Positions 38,681 through 48,073 of a DNA stretch of 64,000 nucleotides are shown in pieces. The position numbers and the translations under genes were made by a program. Under the pieces are notes generated by a model. That model searched no databases, was not told where the DNA came from, and saw only the letters and a list, made by a program, of their open reading frames with translations. Positions within the stretch are counted from its first letter, which is position 1, and every line of letters begins with the position of its first letter. The stretch spans positions 5,890,001 to 5,954,000 of the forward strand of contig NZ_CP117430.1 in assembly GCF_030687395.1 (NCBI RefSeq). Reading direction: 5' to 3'. This stretch comes from Pseudomonas wuhanensis (GTDB lineage: Bacteria > Pseudomonadota > Gammaproteobacteria > Pseudomonadales > Pseudomonadaceae).

Positions 38681-39553
38681 ATGAGAACCACTGCAACGGC
38701 TGAATTCATGCTCGAACCGGCCTTTTTTCCGCCCCTGGAGCCCAACCGGGACGCCGGCAGCAGCCGCGATGCCATCGGCCTCGGCCAGAGCGCCGGCAAA
38801 GGTCTGAACACCCGACACGGCACCATCCTGACCCTGGAAGACATCAGCGTCAGCTTCGATGGCTTCAAGGCGCTCAACGATCTGAACTTGTACATCGGCG
38901 TCGGCGAATTGCGCTGCATCATCGGCCCCAACGGCGCGGGCAAGACCACGCTGATGGACGTGATCACCGGTAAGACTCGCCCCAGTCACGGCAAGGCCTG
39001 GTTCGGCGAAACCCTCGATCTGACGCAAATGAGCGAAGTGCAGATTGCCCAGGCCGGCATCGGTCGCAAGTTCCAGAAGCCGACGGTGTTCGAAGCCTTG
39101 AGCGTGTTCGAAAACCTGGAGCTGGCGCAGAAGACCGACAAGTCGGTATGGGCCAGTCTGCGGGCTCGTCTCAGTGGCGAGCAGGAAGATCGCATCAGCG
39201 AAGTGCTGGAAACCATTCGCCTGACCGCCTCGGTCAATCGCCCGGCGGGTTTGTTGTCCCACGGTCAGAAGCAGTTTCTGGAAATCGGCATGTTGCTGAT
39301 GCAAGACCCGCAGCTGCTGCTGCTCGACGAGCCGGTGGCGGGCATGACCGACGCCGAAACCGAATTCACCGCCGAGCTGTTCAAGCGCCTGGCCGGCCAG
39401 CATTCACTGATGGTGGTGGAACACGACATGGGCTTCGTCGGCTCGATCGCCGACCACGTCACTGTATTGCACCAAGGCAGCGTGCTGGCCGAAGGGTCGC
39501 TGGAACAGGTGCAGGACAATGAGCGGGTGATCGAGGTGTACCTCGGTCGCTAG
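38681..39553 (+). CDS. urtD: Urea ABC transporter, ATP-binding protein UrtD
   Basis: 290 residues. LivG-like ATPase: Walker A GPNGAGKTTLMDVITGKTRP near residue 85, signature LSHGQKQFLEIGMLLMQ, Walker B LLLLDEPVAGMTDAE and H-loop EHDMGFV. It has about 45 residues ahead of the ATPase core, as many UrtD do. The ATG at 38681 (GAGG eight bases upstream) is chosen over a GTG at 38660 that overlaps urtC. A REPIN separates it from urtE. Confidence 0.94.
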   Translation: MRTTATAEFMLEPAFFPPLEPNRDAGSSRDAIGLGQSAGKGLNTRHGTILTLEDISVSFDGFKALNDLNLYIGVGELRCIIGPNGAGKTTLMDVITGKTRPSHGKAWFGETLDLTQMSEVQIAQAGIGRKFQKPTVFEALSVFENLELAQKTDKSVWASLRARLSGEQEDRISEVLETIRLTASVNRPAGLLSHGQKQFLEIGMLLMQDPQLLLLDEPVAGMTDAETEFTAELFKRLAGQHSLMVVEHDMGFVGSIADHVTVLHQGSVLAEGSLEQVQDNERVIEVYLGR

Positions 39554-39571
39554 ACCTGCAAATGCAAAACC

Positions 39572-39661
39572 TGTGGGAGCGGGCTTGCCCGCGATGAGGC
39601 CTGCATATCCAACATCTTTGTTGAATGACACACCGCCATCGCAGGCAAGCCCGCTCCCACA
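39572..39661. repeat. REPIN inside the urt operon
   Basis: Arms TGTGGGAGCGGGCTTGCCC and its inverse, with a loop containing AACATCTTTGTTGAATG. It lies between urtD and urtE, genes that must be co-expressed. Confidence 0.92.
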
Positions 39662-39693
39662 GGGTTCTGTGTGGAACAGAAGGAATTTTGAAC

Positions 39694-40392
39694 ATGCTGC
39701 AAGTCGACAAGCTGCACCAGTACTACGGCGGTAGCCATATCCTGCGGGGCCTGACGTTTGAGGTGAAGGTCGGCGAAGTCACCTGCCTGCTCGGACGCAA
39801 TGGCGTGGGCAAGACCACCTTGCTCAAATGCCTGATGGGTTTGTTGCCGGCCAAGGAAGGCGCGGTGAACTGGGAAGGTAAACCGATCACCACGTTCAAG
39901 CCGCACCAACGGGTGCATGCCGGCATCGCTTACGTGCCTCAGGGCCGGGAAATCTTTGGTCGACTGACCGTGGAAGAAAACCTGCTGATGGGCCTGTCGC
40001 GGTTTCCCGGCTCCGAAGCCAAGGAAGTCCCGGCGTTCATTTACGAGCTGTTCCCGGTGCTACTGCAAATGAAGCAACGGCGTGGCGGTGACTTGTCCGG
40101 TGGTCAGCAACAGCAGCTGGCGATTGGTAGAGCGCTGGCCAGTCGTCCACGTTTGCTGATTCTCGACGAGCCCACCGAAGGCATCCAGCCGTCGGTGATC
40201 AAGGAAATCGGCGCGGTGATCAAGCAGCTTGCAGCGCGCGGCGACATGGCGATTTTGCTGGTGGAGCAGTTTTACGATTTCGCCGCCGAACTGGCCGATC
40301 AGTACCTGGTGATGTCCCGGGGCGAGATCGTGCAACAAGGTCGCGGCGAAAATATGGAAGCCGAAGGCGTCCGTGGACTGGTTACGATCTAA
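39694..40392 (+). CDS. urtE: Urea ABC transporter, ATP-binding protein UrtE
   Basis: 232 residues. LivF-like: MLQVDKLHQYYGGSHILRG, Walker A GRNGVGKTTLLKCLMGLLP near residue 36, AYVPQGREIFGRLTVEENLLMGL, signature LSGGQQQQLAIGRALASRP and Walker B LLILDEPTEGIQPS. The ATG at 39694 with AGGAATTTT upstream fits; the earlier part of the frame falls in the REPIN. Confidence 0.95.
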   Translation: MLQVDKLHQYYGGSHILRGLTFEVKVGEVTCLLGRNGVGKTTLLKCLMGLLPAKEGAVNWEGKPITTFKPHQRVHAGIAYVPQGREIFGRLTVEENLLMGLSRFPGSEAKEVPAFIYELFPVLLQMKQRRGGDLSGGQQQQLAIGRALASRPRLLILDEPTEGIQPSVIKEIGAVIKQLAARGDMAILLVEQFYDFAAELADQYLVMSRGEIVQQGRGENMEAEGVRGLVTI

Positions 40393-40422
40393 CCTGCAGC
40401 CTCCTGACGATAATCAGAAATC

Positions 40423-41262
40423 ATGAATTTACCTGCCCCCATCACGCTGTTCACCCCCAGCTGGCATGCCGAGCTGGAACTCGGCTACGCCCGTTTCGGC
40501 GAGAGCACACGCCCGGTGCAGCGCCGTCACCAAGGCCCGCTGCGGGTGCAGAAACACTTGTATGCCGAAGGCCCCGAGGTGTGTCAGCACATCATCGTCC
40601 ACCCGCCGGGGGGGATTGCCGGGGGTGATCGGCTGGACATCTCGGCCAGCGTCGGCACGCACGCCTGGGCGCAAATCACCAGCCCCGGCGCCGCCAAGTG
40701 GTATCGCGCGGCGGGGCCGGCTTATCAGAAACTCGACCTGCGCGTGGCCGCCGGTGCTACGTTGGAGTGGCTGCCGCAAGAGACGATTATCTTCAGCGAC
40801 GCTCAGGCGGAACTCAACACCAGCATCGACCTTGAGGGCGATGCGCGACTGTTCTACTGGGACGTGGTCGCGCTGGGTCGCCCGGCCAGTGGCGAGCGCT
40901 TTGACCTCGGGCACTTTCAGGCGCACCTGGATATCCGCCGCGACGGGCAGTTGCTCTGGCACGAACGCCAGCGCATTGTCGGGAACGATGGTTTGCTGGA
41001 TTCGCCGATCGGGCTGGATGGCCAACCGGTGTTTGCGACGTTGCTGGTGACGGGTGAAATTGATAGCGAATTGCTGGAGAAGTGCCGCTCGCTGGCCAAT
41101 GACGTGCGCGGAGATCTGACGCAGTTGCCAGGGCTTTTGGTCGCCCGGTGCCTGGCCAGTGAAGCGCTGTTGGCACGGGGTTGGCTGATTGATTTGTGGC
41201 GCTTGCTCCGGCCTGTGTTGCTTGGCCGAGAAGCTATCCCCCCAAGAATATGGAACACCTGA
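40423..41262 (+). CDS. ureD: Urease accessory protein UreD
   Basis: 279 residues. Scaffold of the UreD-UreF-UreG complex that activates urease with nickel. [36 protein letters not shown] near residue 38 is the UreD signature, followed by [10 protein letters not shown] and WLPQETIIF. Begins the urease structural cluster 30 bases after urtE. Confidence 0.94.
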   Translation: MNLPAPITLFTPSWHAELELGYARFGESTRPVQRRHQGPLRVQKHLYAEGPEVCQHIIVHPPGGIAGGDRLDISASVGTHAWAQITSPGAAKWYRAAGPAYQKLDLRVAAGATLEWLPQETIIFSDAQAELNTSIDLEGDARLFYWDVVALGRPASGERFDLGHFQAHLDIRRDGQLLWHERQRIVGNDGLLDSPIGLDGQPVFATLLVTGEIDSELLEKCRSLANDVRGDLTQLPGLLVARCLASEALLARGWLIDLWRLLRPVLLGREAIPPRIWNT

Positions 41263-41272
41263 AATGCTTTTC

Positions 41273-41362
41273 TGTGGGAGCGGGCTTGCCCGCGATGGCG
41301 GTCTTACAGCCAACATCTCTATTGGATGTGATGGCCCCATCGCGGGCAAGCCCGCTCCCACA
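41273..41362. repeat. REPIN between ureD and ureA
   Basis: Arms TGTGGGAGCGGGCTTGCCCG and its inverse, with a loop containing CAACATCTCTATTGGATGTG. Confidence 0.92.
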
Positions 41363-41418
41363 GGGGATCTGTGCAAGCAGATCCAACTCTTTTTTATCTG
41401 CCCGGATGGATTTCTACG

Positions 41419-41721
41419 ATGGACCTGACCCCACGCGAAAAAGACAAGCTGCTGATCTTCACCGCCGGTCTCGTGGCCGAACGGCGTTTGGCTCGTGGCG
41501 TAAAACTCAATTACCCGGAGGCCATGGCCTACATTTCCGCGGCGCTGCTCGAAGGCGCGCGTGACGGCCAGACCGTGGCCGAGCTGATGCATTACGGCAC
41601 CACCCTGCTCAGCCGCGAACAAGTGATGGACGGCATCCCGGAAATGATCCCGGAGATCCAGGTCGAGGCGACGTTTCCCGACGGCACCAAACTGGTCACC
41701 GTTCACCAACCGATCGCCTGA
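41419..41721 (+). CDS. ureA: Urease gamma subunit
   Basis: 100 residues, the usual length. [43 protein letters not shown] and [24 protein letters not shown] are textbook UreA. The ATG at 41419 is chosen; an upstream in-frame start at 41371 adds 16 residues with no family support. Confidence 0.97.
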   Translation: MDLTPREKDKLLIFTAGLVAERRLARGVKLNYPEAMAYISAALLEGARDGQTVAELMHYGTTLLSREQVMDGIPEMIPEIQVEATFPDGTKLVTVHQPIA

Positions 41722-41730
41722 GGCCGCGCC

Positions 41731-42264
41731 ATGACTTACCACATCCGCGATGCGCTGCTTGCCGACCTGCCGGCGATCCGCGACATCTACAACGACGCCG
41801 TACTCAACACCACGGCGATCTGGAACGATAAGACCGTGGACCTGGACAACCGCCAGGCCTGGTTCAGCGCCCGGCAAGCCCAGGGTTATCCGGTGCTGGT
41901 GATCGTCGACGGTGACGACAGCGTACTCGGCTACGCTTCATTCGGTGACTGGCGGCCGTTCGACGGGTACCGCCACACGGTCGAGCACTCGGTGTACGTG
42001 CGCAACGACCAGCGGGGCAACGGCCTTGGGCCGCAACTGATGGACGCGCTGATCGAACGCGCCAAAGGCTGCAACAAACACGTGATGATCGCCGCCATCG
42101 AAAGCAGTAACGGCGCCTCGATCCGGCTGCACGACCGGGCCGGTTTTGTCATCACCGGCCAAATGCCGCAGGTGGGTACCAAGTTCGGCCGCTGGCTGGA
42201 CCTGACCTTCATGCAACTGATCCTCGACCCCGGCGCAATGCCACCCGGTTCCCACAAGGAGTGA
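41731..42264 (+). CDS. GNAT acetyltransferase, Pat/MddA-like
   Basis: 177 residues. Full GNAT fold: IRDALLADLPAIRDIYNDAVLNTTAIWND at the N-terminus, acetyl-CoA loop DQRGNGLGPQLMDALIERAK near residue 92 and ASIRLHDRAGFVITGQMPQVGTKFGRWLDLTFMQL at the end. This is the pattern of phosphinothricin / methionine sulfone (sulfoximine) N-acetyltransferases. A homologue lies between ureA and ureB in P. aeruginosa as well. The physiological substrate in the urease operon is not known. Confidence 0.85.
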   Translation: MTYHIRDALLADLPAIRDIYNDAVLNTTAIWNDKTVDLDNRQAWFSARQAQGYPVLVIVDGDDSVLGYASFGDWRPFDGYRHTVEHSVYVRNDQRGNGLGPQLMDALIERAKGCNKHVMIAAIESSNGASIRLHDRAGFVITGQMPQVGTKFGRWLDLTFMQLILDPGAMPPGSHKE

Positions 42265-42803
<539 letters not shown>

Positions 42804-42804
<1 letters not shown>

Positions 42805-43109
42805 TGATTCCCGGTGAATACCAGATCCAGCCCGGCGACATCGAACTCAACGTCGGCCGCCGCACCCTCAGCCTGAAGGTGGCCAACAGCGGCGACCGGC
42901 CAATCCAGGTCGGCTCGCATTATCACTTTTTCGAAACCAACGACGCCCTGACCTTCGACCGCGCCGCCAGCCGCGGCATGCGCCTGAACATCCCCGCCGG
43001 CACCGCCGTGCGCTTCGAGCCGGGGCAGAGCCGCGAGGTCGAGCTGGTGGACCTGGCCGGGCATCGCCGGGTGTTCGGGTTTGCCGGGCGGGTCATGGGG
43101 GATCTTTAA
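42804..43109 (+). CDS. ureB: Urease beta subunit
   Basis: 101 residues. [41 protein letters not shown] and [18 protein letters not shown] are diagnostic. The ATG at 42804 shares its A with the preceding stop and has AAGGAG seven bases upstream, better than the GTG one codon earlier. Confidence 0.97.
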
Positions 43110-43134
43110 GTTTTATGGCGTTTGTTCTGACCTC

Positions 43135-43198
43135 ATCGCGGGCAAGCCCGCTCCCACAGTTGATCGCATTCTCCTGTGGGAGCGGGCTTGCCCGCGAT
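43135..43198. repeat. REPIN between ureB and ureC
   Basis: Arms ATCGCGGGCAAGCCCGCTCC and its inverse with a short loop. Confidence 0.92.
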
Positions 43199-43248
43199 AG
43201 TGAGCGCAGCGAACGATTTCAAACCCAATTGAATCCCAAGGCAAGCGC

Positions 43249-44949
43249 ATGAAAATCTCAAGACAAGCCTACGCCGACATGTTCGGCCCCACCGTCGGTG
43301 ACAAGGTCCGTCTGGCCGACACCGAACTGTGGATCGAAGTGGAACAGGACTTCACCACCTACGGCGAAGAGGTGAAATTCGGCGGCGGCAAAGTCATTCG
43401 CGATGGCCAGGGCCAGAGCCAGTTACTCGCCGCGGAAGTGGTCGACACCCTGATCACCAACGCCTTGATCATCGACCACTGGGGCATCGTCAAGGCCGAC
43501 GTCGGCCTCAAGGACGGGCGCATCGCCGCCATCGGCAAGGCCGGCAACCCGGACATCCAGCCCAACGTCACCATCGCGGTCGGCGCCAGCACCGAAGTGA
43601 TCGCCGGTGAAGGCATGATCCTCACCGCCGGCGGCATTGACACCCATATCCACTTCATCTGCCCGCAGCAGATCGAAGAAGCGCTGATGAGCGGCGTCAC
43701 CACCATGATCGGCGGCGGCACGGGACCGGCCACCGGCACCAACGCAACGACTTGCACTTCAGGGCCGTGGCACCTGGCGCGCATGCTCCAGGCCGCCGAT
43801 GCCTTCCCGATGAACATCGGCTTCACCGGCAAGGGCAACGCCAGCCTGCCGGAACCGTTGATCGAACAGGTCAAGGCCGGCGCCATCGGCCTCAAGTTGC
43901 ACGAAGACTGGGGCACCACCCCGGCCAGCATCGATAATTGCCTGAGCGTGGCCGATCAGTATGACGTGCAGGTGGCGATCCATACCGACACCCTCAACGA
44001 GTCGGGCTTCGTCGAAACCACCCTCGCCGCCTTCAAGGGCCGCACCATCCACACCTACCACACCGAAGGCGCGGGCGGCGGTCATGCCCCGGACATCATC
44101 AAGGCCTGCGGTTTCGCCAACGTGCTGCCAAGTTCGACCAACCCGACCCGGCCATTCACCCGCAACACCATCGACGAACACCTCGACATGCTGATGGTCT
44201 GCCACCACCTGGACCCGAGCATTGCCGAAGACGTGGCCTTCGCCGAAAGCCGCATCCGCCGCGAAACCATCGCCGCCGAAGACATCCTCCACGACCTCGG
44301 TGCCTTCTCGATGATCAGCTCCGACAGCCAGGCCATGGGCCGGGTTGGCGAAGTCATCACGCGCACCTGGCAGACCGCCGACAAAATGAAAAAACAGCGT
44401 GGCCCGCTGCCTCAGGACGGTGAAGGCAACGACAACTTCCGAGCGAAACGCTACATCGCCAAGTACACGATCAACCCGGCGATCACCCACGGCATCAGCC
44501 ATGAAGTGGGCTCGGTGGAAGTGGGTAAATGGGCCGATCTGGTGCTCTGGCGCCCGGCGTTTTTCGGCGTCAAACCGACGTTGATTCTAAAAGGCGGTGC
44601 CATCGCGGCCAGCCTGATGGGCGACGCCAACGCTTCGATCCCGACCCCGCAACCTGTGCACTATCGCCCGATGTTCGCCAGCTACGGCGGCTCGCTGCAC
44701 GCCACCAGCCTGACGTTTATCAGCCAGGCAGCGCAGGAGGCCGGTTTGCCCGAAGCCTTGGGCCTGAAGAAGCAAATCGCCGTGGTCAAAGGTTGTCGCG
44801 ACGTGCAAAAAACCGATTTGATCCACAACGATTACCTGCCGCATATCGATGTCGATCCGCAAACCTATCAGGTCAAGGCCGACGGTATGTTGCTGTGGTG
44901 TGAACCGGCGGATGTATTGCCGATGGCGCAACGCTACTTCCTGTTCTAG
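43249..44949 (+). CDS. ureC: Urease alpha subunit
   Basis: 566 residues. Catalytic subunit hydrolysing urea to ammonia and carbamate with two nickel ions. Ligands are all present: His133 and His135 ([11 protein letters not shown]), carbamylated Lys216 and His218 ([12 protein letters not shown]), His245, His271, the flap Cys318-His319 (MVCHHLDPS) and Asp359 ([12 protein letters not shown]). No truncation. Downstream maturation genes ureEFG lie about 15 kb away at 60289-62098. Confidence 0.98.
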   Translation: MKISRQAYADMFGPTVGDKVRLADTELWIEVEQDFTTYGEEVKFGGGKVIRDGQGQSQLLAAEVVDTLITNALIIDHWGIVKADVGLKDGRIAAIGKAGNPDIQPNVTIAVGASTEVIAGEGMILTAGGIDTHIHFICPQQIEEALMSGVTTMIGGGTGPATGTNATTCTSGPWHLARMLQAADAFPMNIGFTGKGNASLPEPLIEQVKAGAIGLKLHEDWGTTPASIDNCLSVADQYDVQVAIHTDTLNESGFVETTLAAFKGRTIHTYHTEGAGGGHAPDIIKACGFANVLPSSTNPTRPFTRNTIDEHLDMLMVCHHLDPSIAEDVAFAESRIRRETIAAEDILHDLGAFSMISSDSQAMGRVGEVITRTWQTADKMKKQRGPLPQDGEGNDNFRAKRYIAKYTINPAITHGISHEVGSVEVGKWADLVLWRPAFFGVKPTLILKGGAIAASLMGDANASIPTPQPVHYRPMFASYGGSLHATSLTFISQAAQEAGLPEALGLKKQIAVVKGCRDVQKTDLIHNDYLPHIDVDPQTYQVKADGMLLWCEPADVLPMAQRYFLF

Positions 44950-45003
44950 ATTTTCCAATGGCTATGGGGCTTTCGCCAATGCCAGTCAGTCAAGCGAAAA
45001 CCC

Positions 45004-45092
45004 TGTGGGAGCGGGCTTGCCCGCGATGACGGCGGCACATTCAATATCCCTGTGCCTGATACACCGCTATCGCGGGCAAGCCCGCTCCCACA
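45004..45092. repeat. REPIN after ureC
   Basis: Arms TGTGGGAGCGGGCTTGCCCG and its inverse, with a loop containing GGCGGCACATTCAATATCCC that resembles the loops at 33272 and 34231. Confidence 0.92.
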
Positions 45093-45237
45093 GGTGCCGC
45101 GACTTGACCGGCTGGCATTTGGATAATCCCCTCGCCAAAAATACTCACGGCTTCCGTGCATCTGCTCGAGTACTCGCTATCGAGCAGAAGAGGATAAGAT
45201 GCGACTCCTGTCCCCCTTGCCCCTAAGGTAATCATCT

Positions 45238-46365
45238 ATGCGGCTCAGTGATTTCATCGTCCAGAACGCAGACCGTATCGTCGATGAATGGGAGCAATTC
45301 GCCAAAACCATTACCCCCGCCGCCGAGCACATGGACAGCGTGGCCCTGCGCGATCATGCAAAAGCGATCCTGCTGGCCGCCGCGCGGGATATGGAAAAGC
45401 CGCAGTCCGACAGCGAACAGCAAGCCAAGTCCAAGGGTGAAGGCCCGGAAAAGGCCTCGAGCCTGGACGAAGCCGGCGCCAGCCATGGCGAGCTGCGGCA
45501 TACCGTGGGCTTCGACCTGGTGCAGATGACCAGCGAGTTTCGCCATTTGCGAGCCTGCGTGATTCGCCTATGGGTCGACAGCCTCGAAGCCCCCGACATG
45601 GCCTGTTTCCAGGACATGATCCGTTTCAACGAAGCCATTGACGAAGCCCTGGCCGAATCGACGGCGGCCTATGCCGAGCAGGTCAATCATTCCCGGGACA
45701 TCTTTTTGGCAATCCTCGGCCATGACCTGCGCGCACCGCTGCAAGCGGTGAGCATGTCCACCGAAATACTGATGCGTAAAACCAACCTTGAGGGTGACGC
45801 ATTGACCTGTGCGCACCACATCAAGCGTGGCACCCGCCACATGGCGGTGATGGTCGGAGATTTGCTGGAGCTGGTCCGCAGTCGCTTGGGCAAGAGCCTG
45901 CCGATCGAACCGGCGCCCATGGATCTGGCCGATGCGGCGCGTGAAGCGATTGCGCAGGCCTGTGCCGCTCATCCGCAATGCGATCCGACATTGAGCGTCG
46001 AAGGCGATACCCAAGGTGTGTGGGATGGCCGAAGGCTCGATCAGATGCTGCAGAACCTGATCGGCAATGCCTTGCAACACGGTTCGAACAACAGCGCGGT
46101 CAAACTGACCCTCAGGGGTGAAGCGGACGGCGTCAGGCTCACTGTGCACAACGACGGTGCGCCGATTCCACCCGAGGCGATCCCCACCATCTTCGATCCG
46201 TTGGTACGCAGTGCCGACGAAGAGCTCGGTGCATCGTCCACCAGCCTCGGTCTGGGACTGTTCATCGTCAAGGAAGTGGTTGATGCCCATAAAGGGACCA
46301 TCGAAGTCAGCTCCAATGAGACCGATGGCACGTTGTTTACCGTTGTGTTGCCCAGAAAGGTCTGA
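45238..46365 (+). CDS. Sensor histidine kinase with RsbRD-like N-terminal domain
   Basis: 375 residues, no membrane segment. Residues 1-145 form an all-helical RsbRD/RsbT co-antagonist-like domain (IVQNADRIVDEWEQFAKTI, ELRHTVGFDLVQMTSEFRHLRACVIRLW). Then HisKA with His162 (LAILGHDLRAPLQ) and HATPase with MLQNLIGNALQHG (N box), VHNDGAPIPP and STSLGLGLFIVKEV (G2 box). A soluble kinase with a stress-signal type sensor domain. No response regulator gene is adjacent, so the partner is unknown. Confidence 0.85.
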   Translation: MRLSDFIVQNADRIVDEWEQFAKTITPAAEHMDSVALRDHAKAILLAAARDMEKPQSDSEQQAKSKGEGPEKASSLDEAGASHGELRHTVGFDLVQMTSEFRHLRACVIRLWVDSLEAPDMACFQDMIRFNEAIDEALAESTAAYAEQVNHSRDIFLAILGHDLRAPLQAVSMSTEILMRKTNLEGDALTCAHHIKRGTRHMAVMVGDLLELVRSRLGKSLPIEPAPMDLADAAREAIAQACAAHPQCDPTLSVEGDTQGVWDGRRLDQMLQNLIGNALQHGSNNSAVKLTLRGEADGVRLTVHNDGAPIPPEAIPTIFDPLVRSADEELGASSTSLGLGLFIVKEVVDAHKGTIEVSSNETDGTLFTVVLPRKV

Positions 46366-46390
46366 CGGCGGGAGACCGCGTTATCGTTCC

Positions 46391-46464
46391 TCGCGAGCAA
46401 GCCCGCTCCCACATTTGATTTGTGTGCGCCGCAAATCCCCTGTGGGAGCGGGCTTGCATCGCGA
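46391..46464. repeat. REPIN after the kinase gene
   Basis: Arms TCGCGAGCAAGCCCGCTCCC and TGTGGGAGCGGGCTTGCATCGCG; the right arm carries a small insertion. Confidence 0.85.
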
Positions 46465-46502
46465 AAGCGTCCTCAAGGGCAACACAAAAACATCAGAACG
46501 AC

Positions 46503-46808
46503 TTACTCGACCACCAACCGCCCCAACCGCTGCTTGAGCATGCGGTTCTCGGCCCGCAGTTGCCGGACTTCTTCAAGCAGGTCCAGCGCCAGCGCGACGC
46601 CTTCCCATTCCAGCTCCAGGTCGCGCCGCAGCTTGGCGGCGCGCTTGGCCAATACCAGTTCATAGTCGGTGAAACGCCAATCCTTGGGCTCTGTTCCCTG
46701 TGGTTCGAGGATGCCGTGTTCGACGATCTCGATCACATGCACGTCCGACAACTCGGTCGCCTCACAGAATTCTGCCAGGTCCAATAGAACGATCACGGGG
46801 TCGCTCAT
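46503..46808 (-). CDS. cbpM: Chaperone modulator CbpM
   Basis: 101 residues. MerR-like N-terminal helix part (LAEFCEATELSDVHVIEIVEHGILEP, DWRFTDYELVLAKRAAKLRRDL) and a C-terminal coiled coil (LEEVRQLRAENRMLKQRL). CbpM binds the J domain of CbpA and inhibits its co-chaperone activity. Lies 24 bases after cbpA, as in E. coli. Confidence 0.88.
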   Translation of the reverse strand: MSDPVIVLLDLAEFCEATELSDVHVIEIVEHGILEPQGTEPKDWRFTDYELVLAKRAAKLRRDLELEWEGVALALDLLEEVRQLRAENRMLKQRLGRLVVE

Positions 46809-46832
46809 GATTGGCTCCTCCTTATCTCAAAA

Positions 46833-47777
46833 TCAAAAATTCTCTCGCGGATTAAAAGCGGCTTTTTTCGCCAACTCCTCCCACAACGCCTTGACGTCAT
46901 GGTCGAGTTTTTTCGGCATCACTGCCTTCAGCTGCACGAACAAGTAGCCACGGTGACCGGACTTGTGCAGCAGGCCGTGGCCCTTGGCGCGCATGCGCTG
47001 GCCGTTCTGGCTGCCGGCCGGAACCTTGAGGTTGATCTTGCCGGTCAGGGTTGGCACTGCGACTTCGGTCCCCAGCGCCAGCTCCCACGGTGCCAGTGGC
47101 AAGGTGATGATCAGGTTCTCGCCTTCGACGTCGAATTTGGGGTGCGGCGCAAAACGGATGGTCAGGTACAGGTCGCCATTGGCCCCGCCACCGATGCCCG
47201 GAGCGCCTTGGCCCTTGAGGCGGATGCGCTCGCCGTCGGTCACGCCGGCGGGGATCTTCACGTTCAGGCTTTTGCTGGTGTTGCTGACATGCTGGCCCGC
47301 AGCGTTGTAATGCGGCACCTGGAAGCTGACTTTCTTCGATTCGGTCGAGAGGGTTTCTTCCAGAAAAACCGGTAATTCCATTTCCACGTCTTGCCCTCGG
47401 CGCCCGGTGCTGCGATGCGACTGTCCACCTCCAAAACCAGGCCCACGGTTGCCGAAGATCGAACTGAAGAAGTCCGAAAAGTCGCCCGTGTCCTGACCGC
47501 CACCACCGAAACCACCGCGACTTTGCCAGCCCGGCGGGCCCTGGAAGGGCTGGCCGTGGTGGCCGTATTTGCGCAAGTCGTCATATTCGGCGCGCTTGTC
47601 GGCGCTTTTCAGCGCTTCATAGGCTTCCGACGCGTCCTTGAATTTGGCCTCGGCGTCCTTTTCCTTGCTGACGTCGGGGTGGTATTTGCGCGCCAGCTTT
47701 CGATAGGCGGCCTTGATCGCCTTATCGTCCGCGGTCGGCTCCACACCGAGAATCTTGTAATAGTCTTTGAAGTCCAT
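46833..47777 (-). CDS. cbpA: Curved DNA-binding DnaJ-like co-chaperone CbpA
   Basis: 314 residues. J domain at 1-70 with the HPD motif ([11 protein letters not shown]), a Gly/Phe-rich linker ([22 protein letters not shown]), then two beta-rich DnaJ C-terminal domains; the Cys-rich zinc domain of DnaJ is absent, as in CbpA. The start [12 protein letters not shown] at 47777 is family-typical. In an operon with cbpM and divergent from an Hsp70-like gene. Confidence 0.92.
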   Translation of the reverse strand: MDFKDYYKILGVEPTADDKAIKAAYRKLARKYHPDVSKEKDAEAKFKDASEAYEALKSADKRAEYDDLRKYGHHGQPFQGPPGWQSRGGFGGGGQDTGDFSDFFSSIFGNRGPGFGGGQSHRSTGRRGQDVEMELPVFLEETLSTESKKVSFQVPHYNAAGQHVSNTSKSLNVKIPAGVTDGERIRLKGQGAPGIGGGANGDLYLTIRFAPHPKFDVEGENLIITLPLAPWELALGTEVAVPTLTGKINLKVPAGSQNGQRMRAKGHGLLHKSGHRGYLFVQLKAVMPKKLDHDVKALWEELAKKAAFNPRENF

Positions 47778-48073
47778 CGAGGGAATCACCATCCATTATC
47801 GAAATCGCGCCACTTGGTACAGCATGCTCTGGTTTACAGCGTCTTGATTGATCAATCTCAATTTTGTGACCGGGCAGCGCATCAGTAGTTTATCGGCAGC
47901 CAGGCGCAGTTCTTGCTGTCGCCCAAGGATTGCCAAACCTATGCAGGGAAGTTTGGGGGTGATGACGCATCTTTCAAGCGCAGACCAATGTGATTTAACA
48001 GATAGTCGGCCTTCGAATCTGCGCCGCACTGACATACACTGCGCGGCCGTTTTTTAACCGGAACTTGAAAGAC
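47778..48073. promoter_or_regulatory. Divergent promoter region cbpA / Hsp70-like gene
   Basis: 296 bases without a gene. I see no REP, no clear inverted repeat and no convincing sigma32-type promoter; it must contain the two divergent promoters. Confidence 0.4.

Noticed and set aside
47391..47888. 165-codon plus-strand frame opposite the cbpA N-terminus
   Set aside because: Shadow frame; the minus strand encodes a clear J domain.
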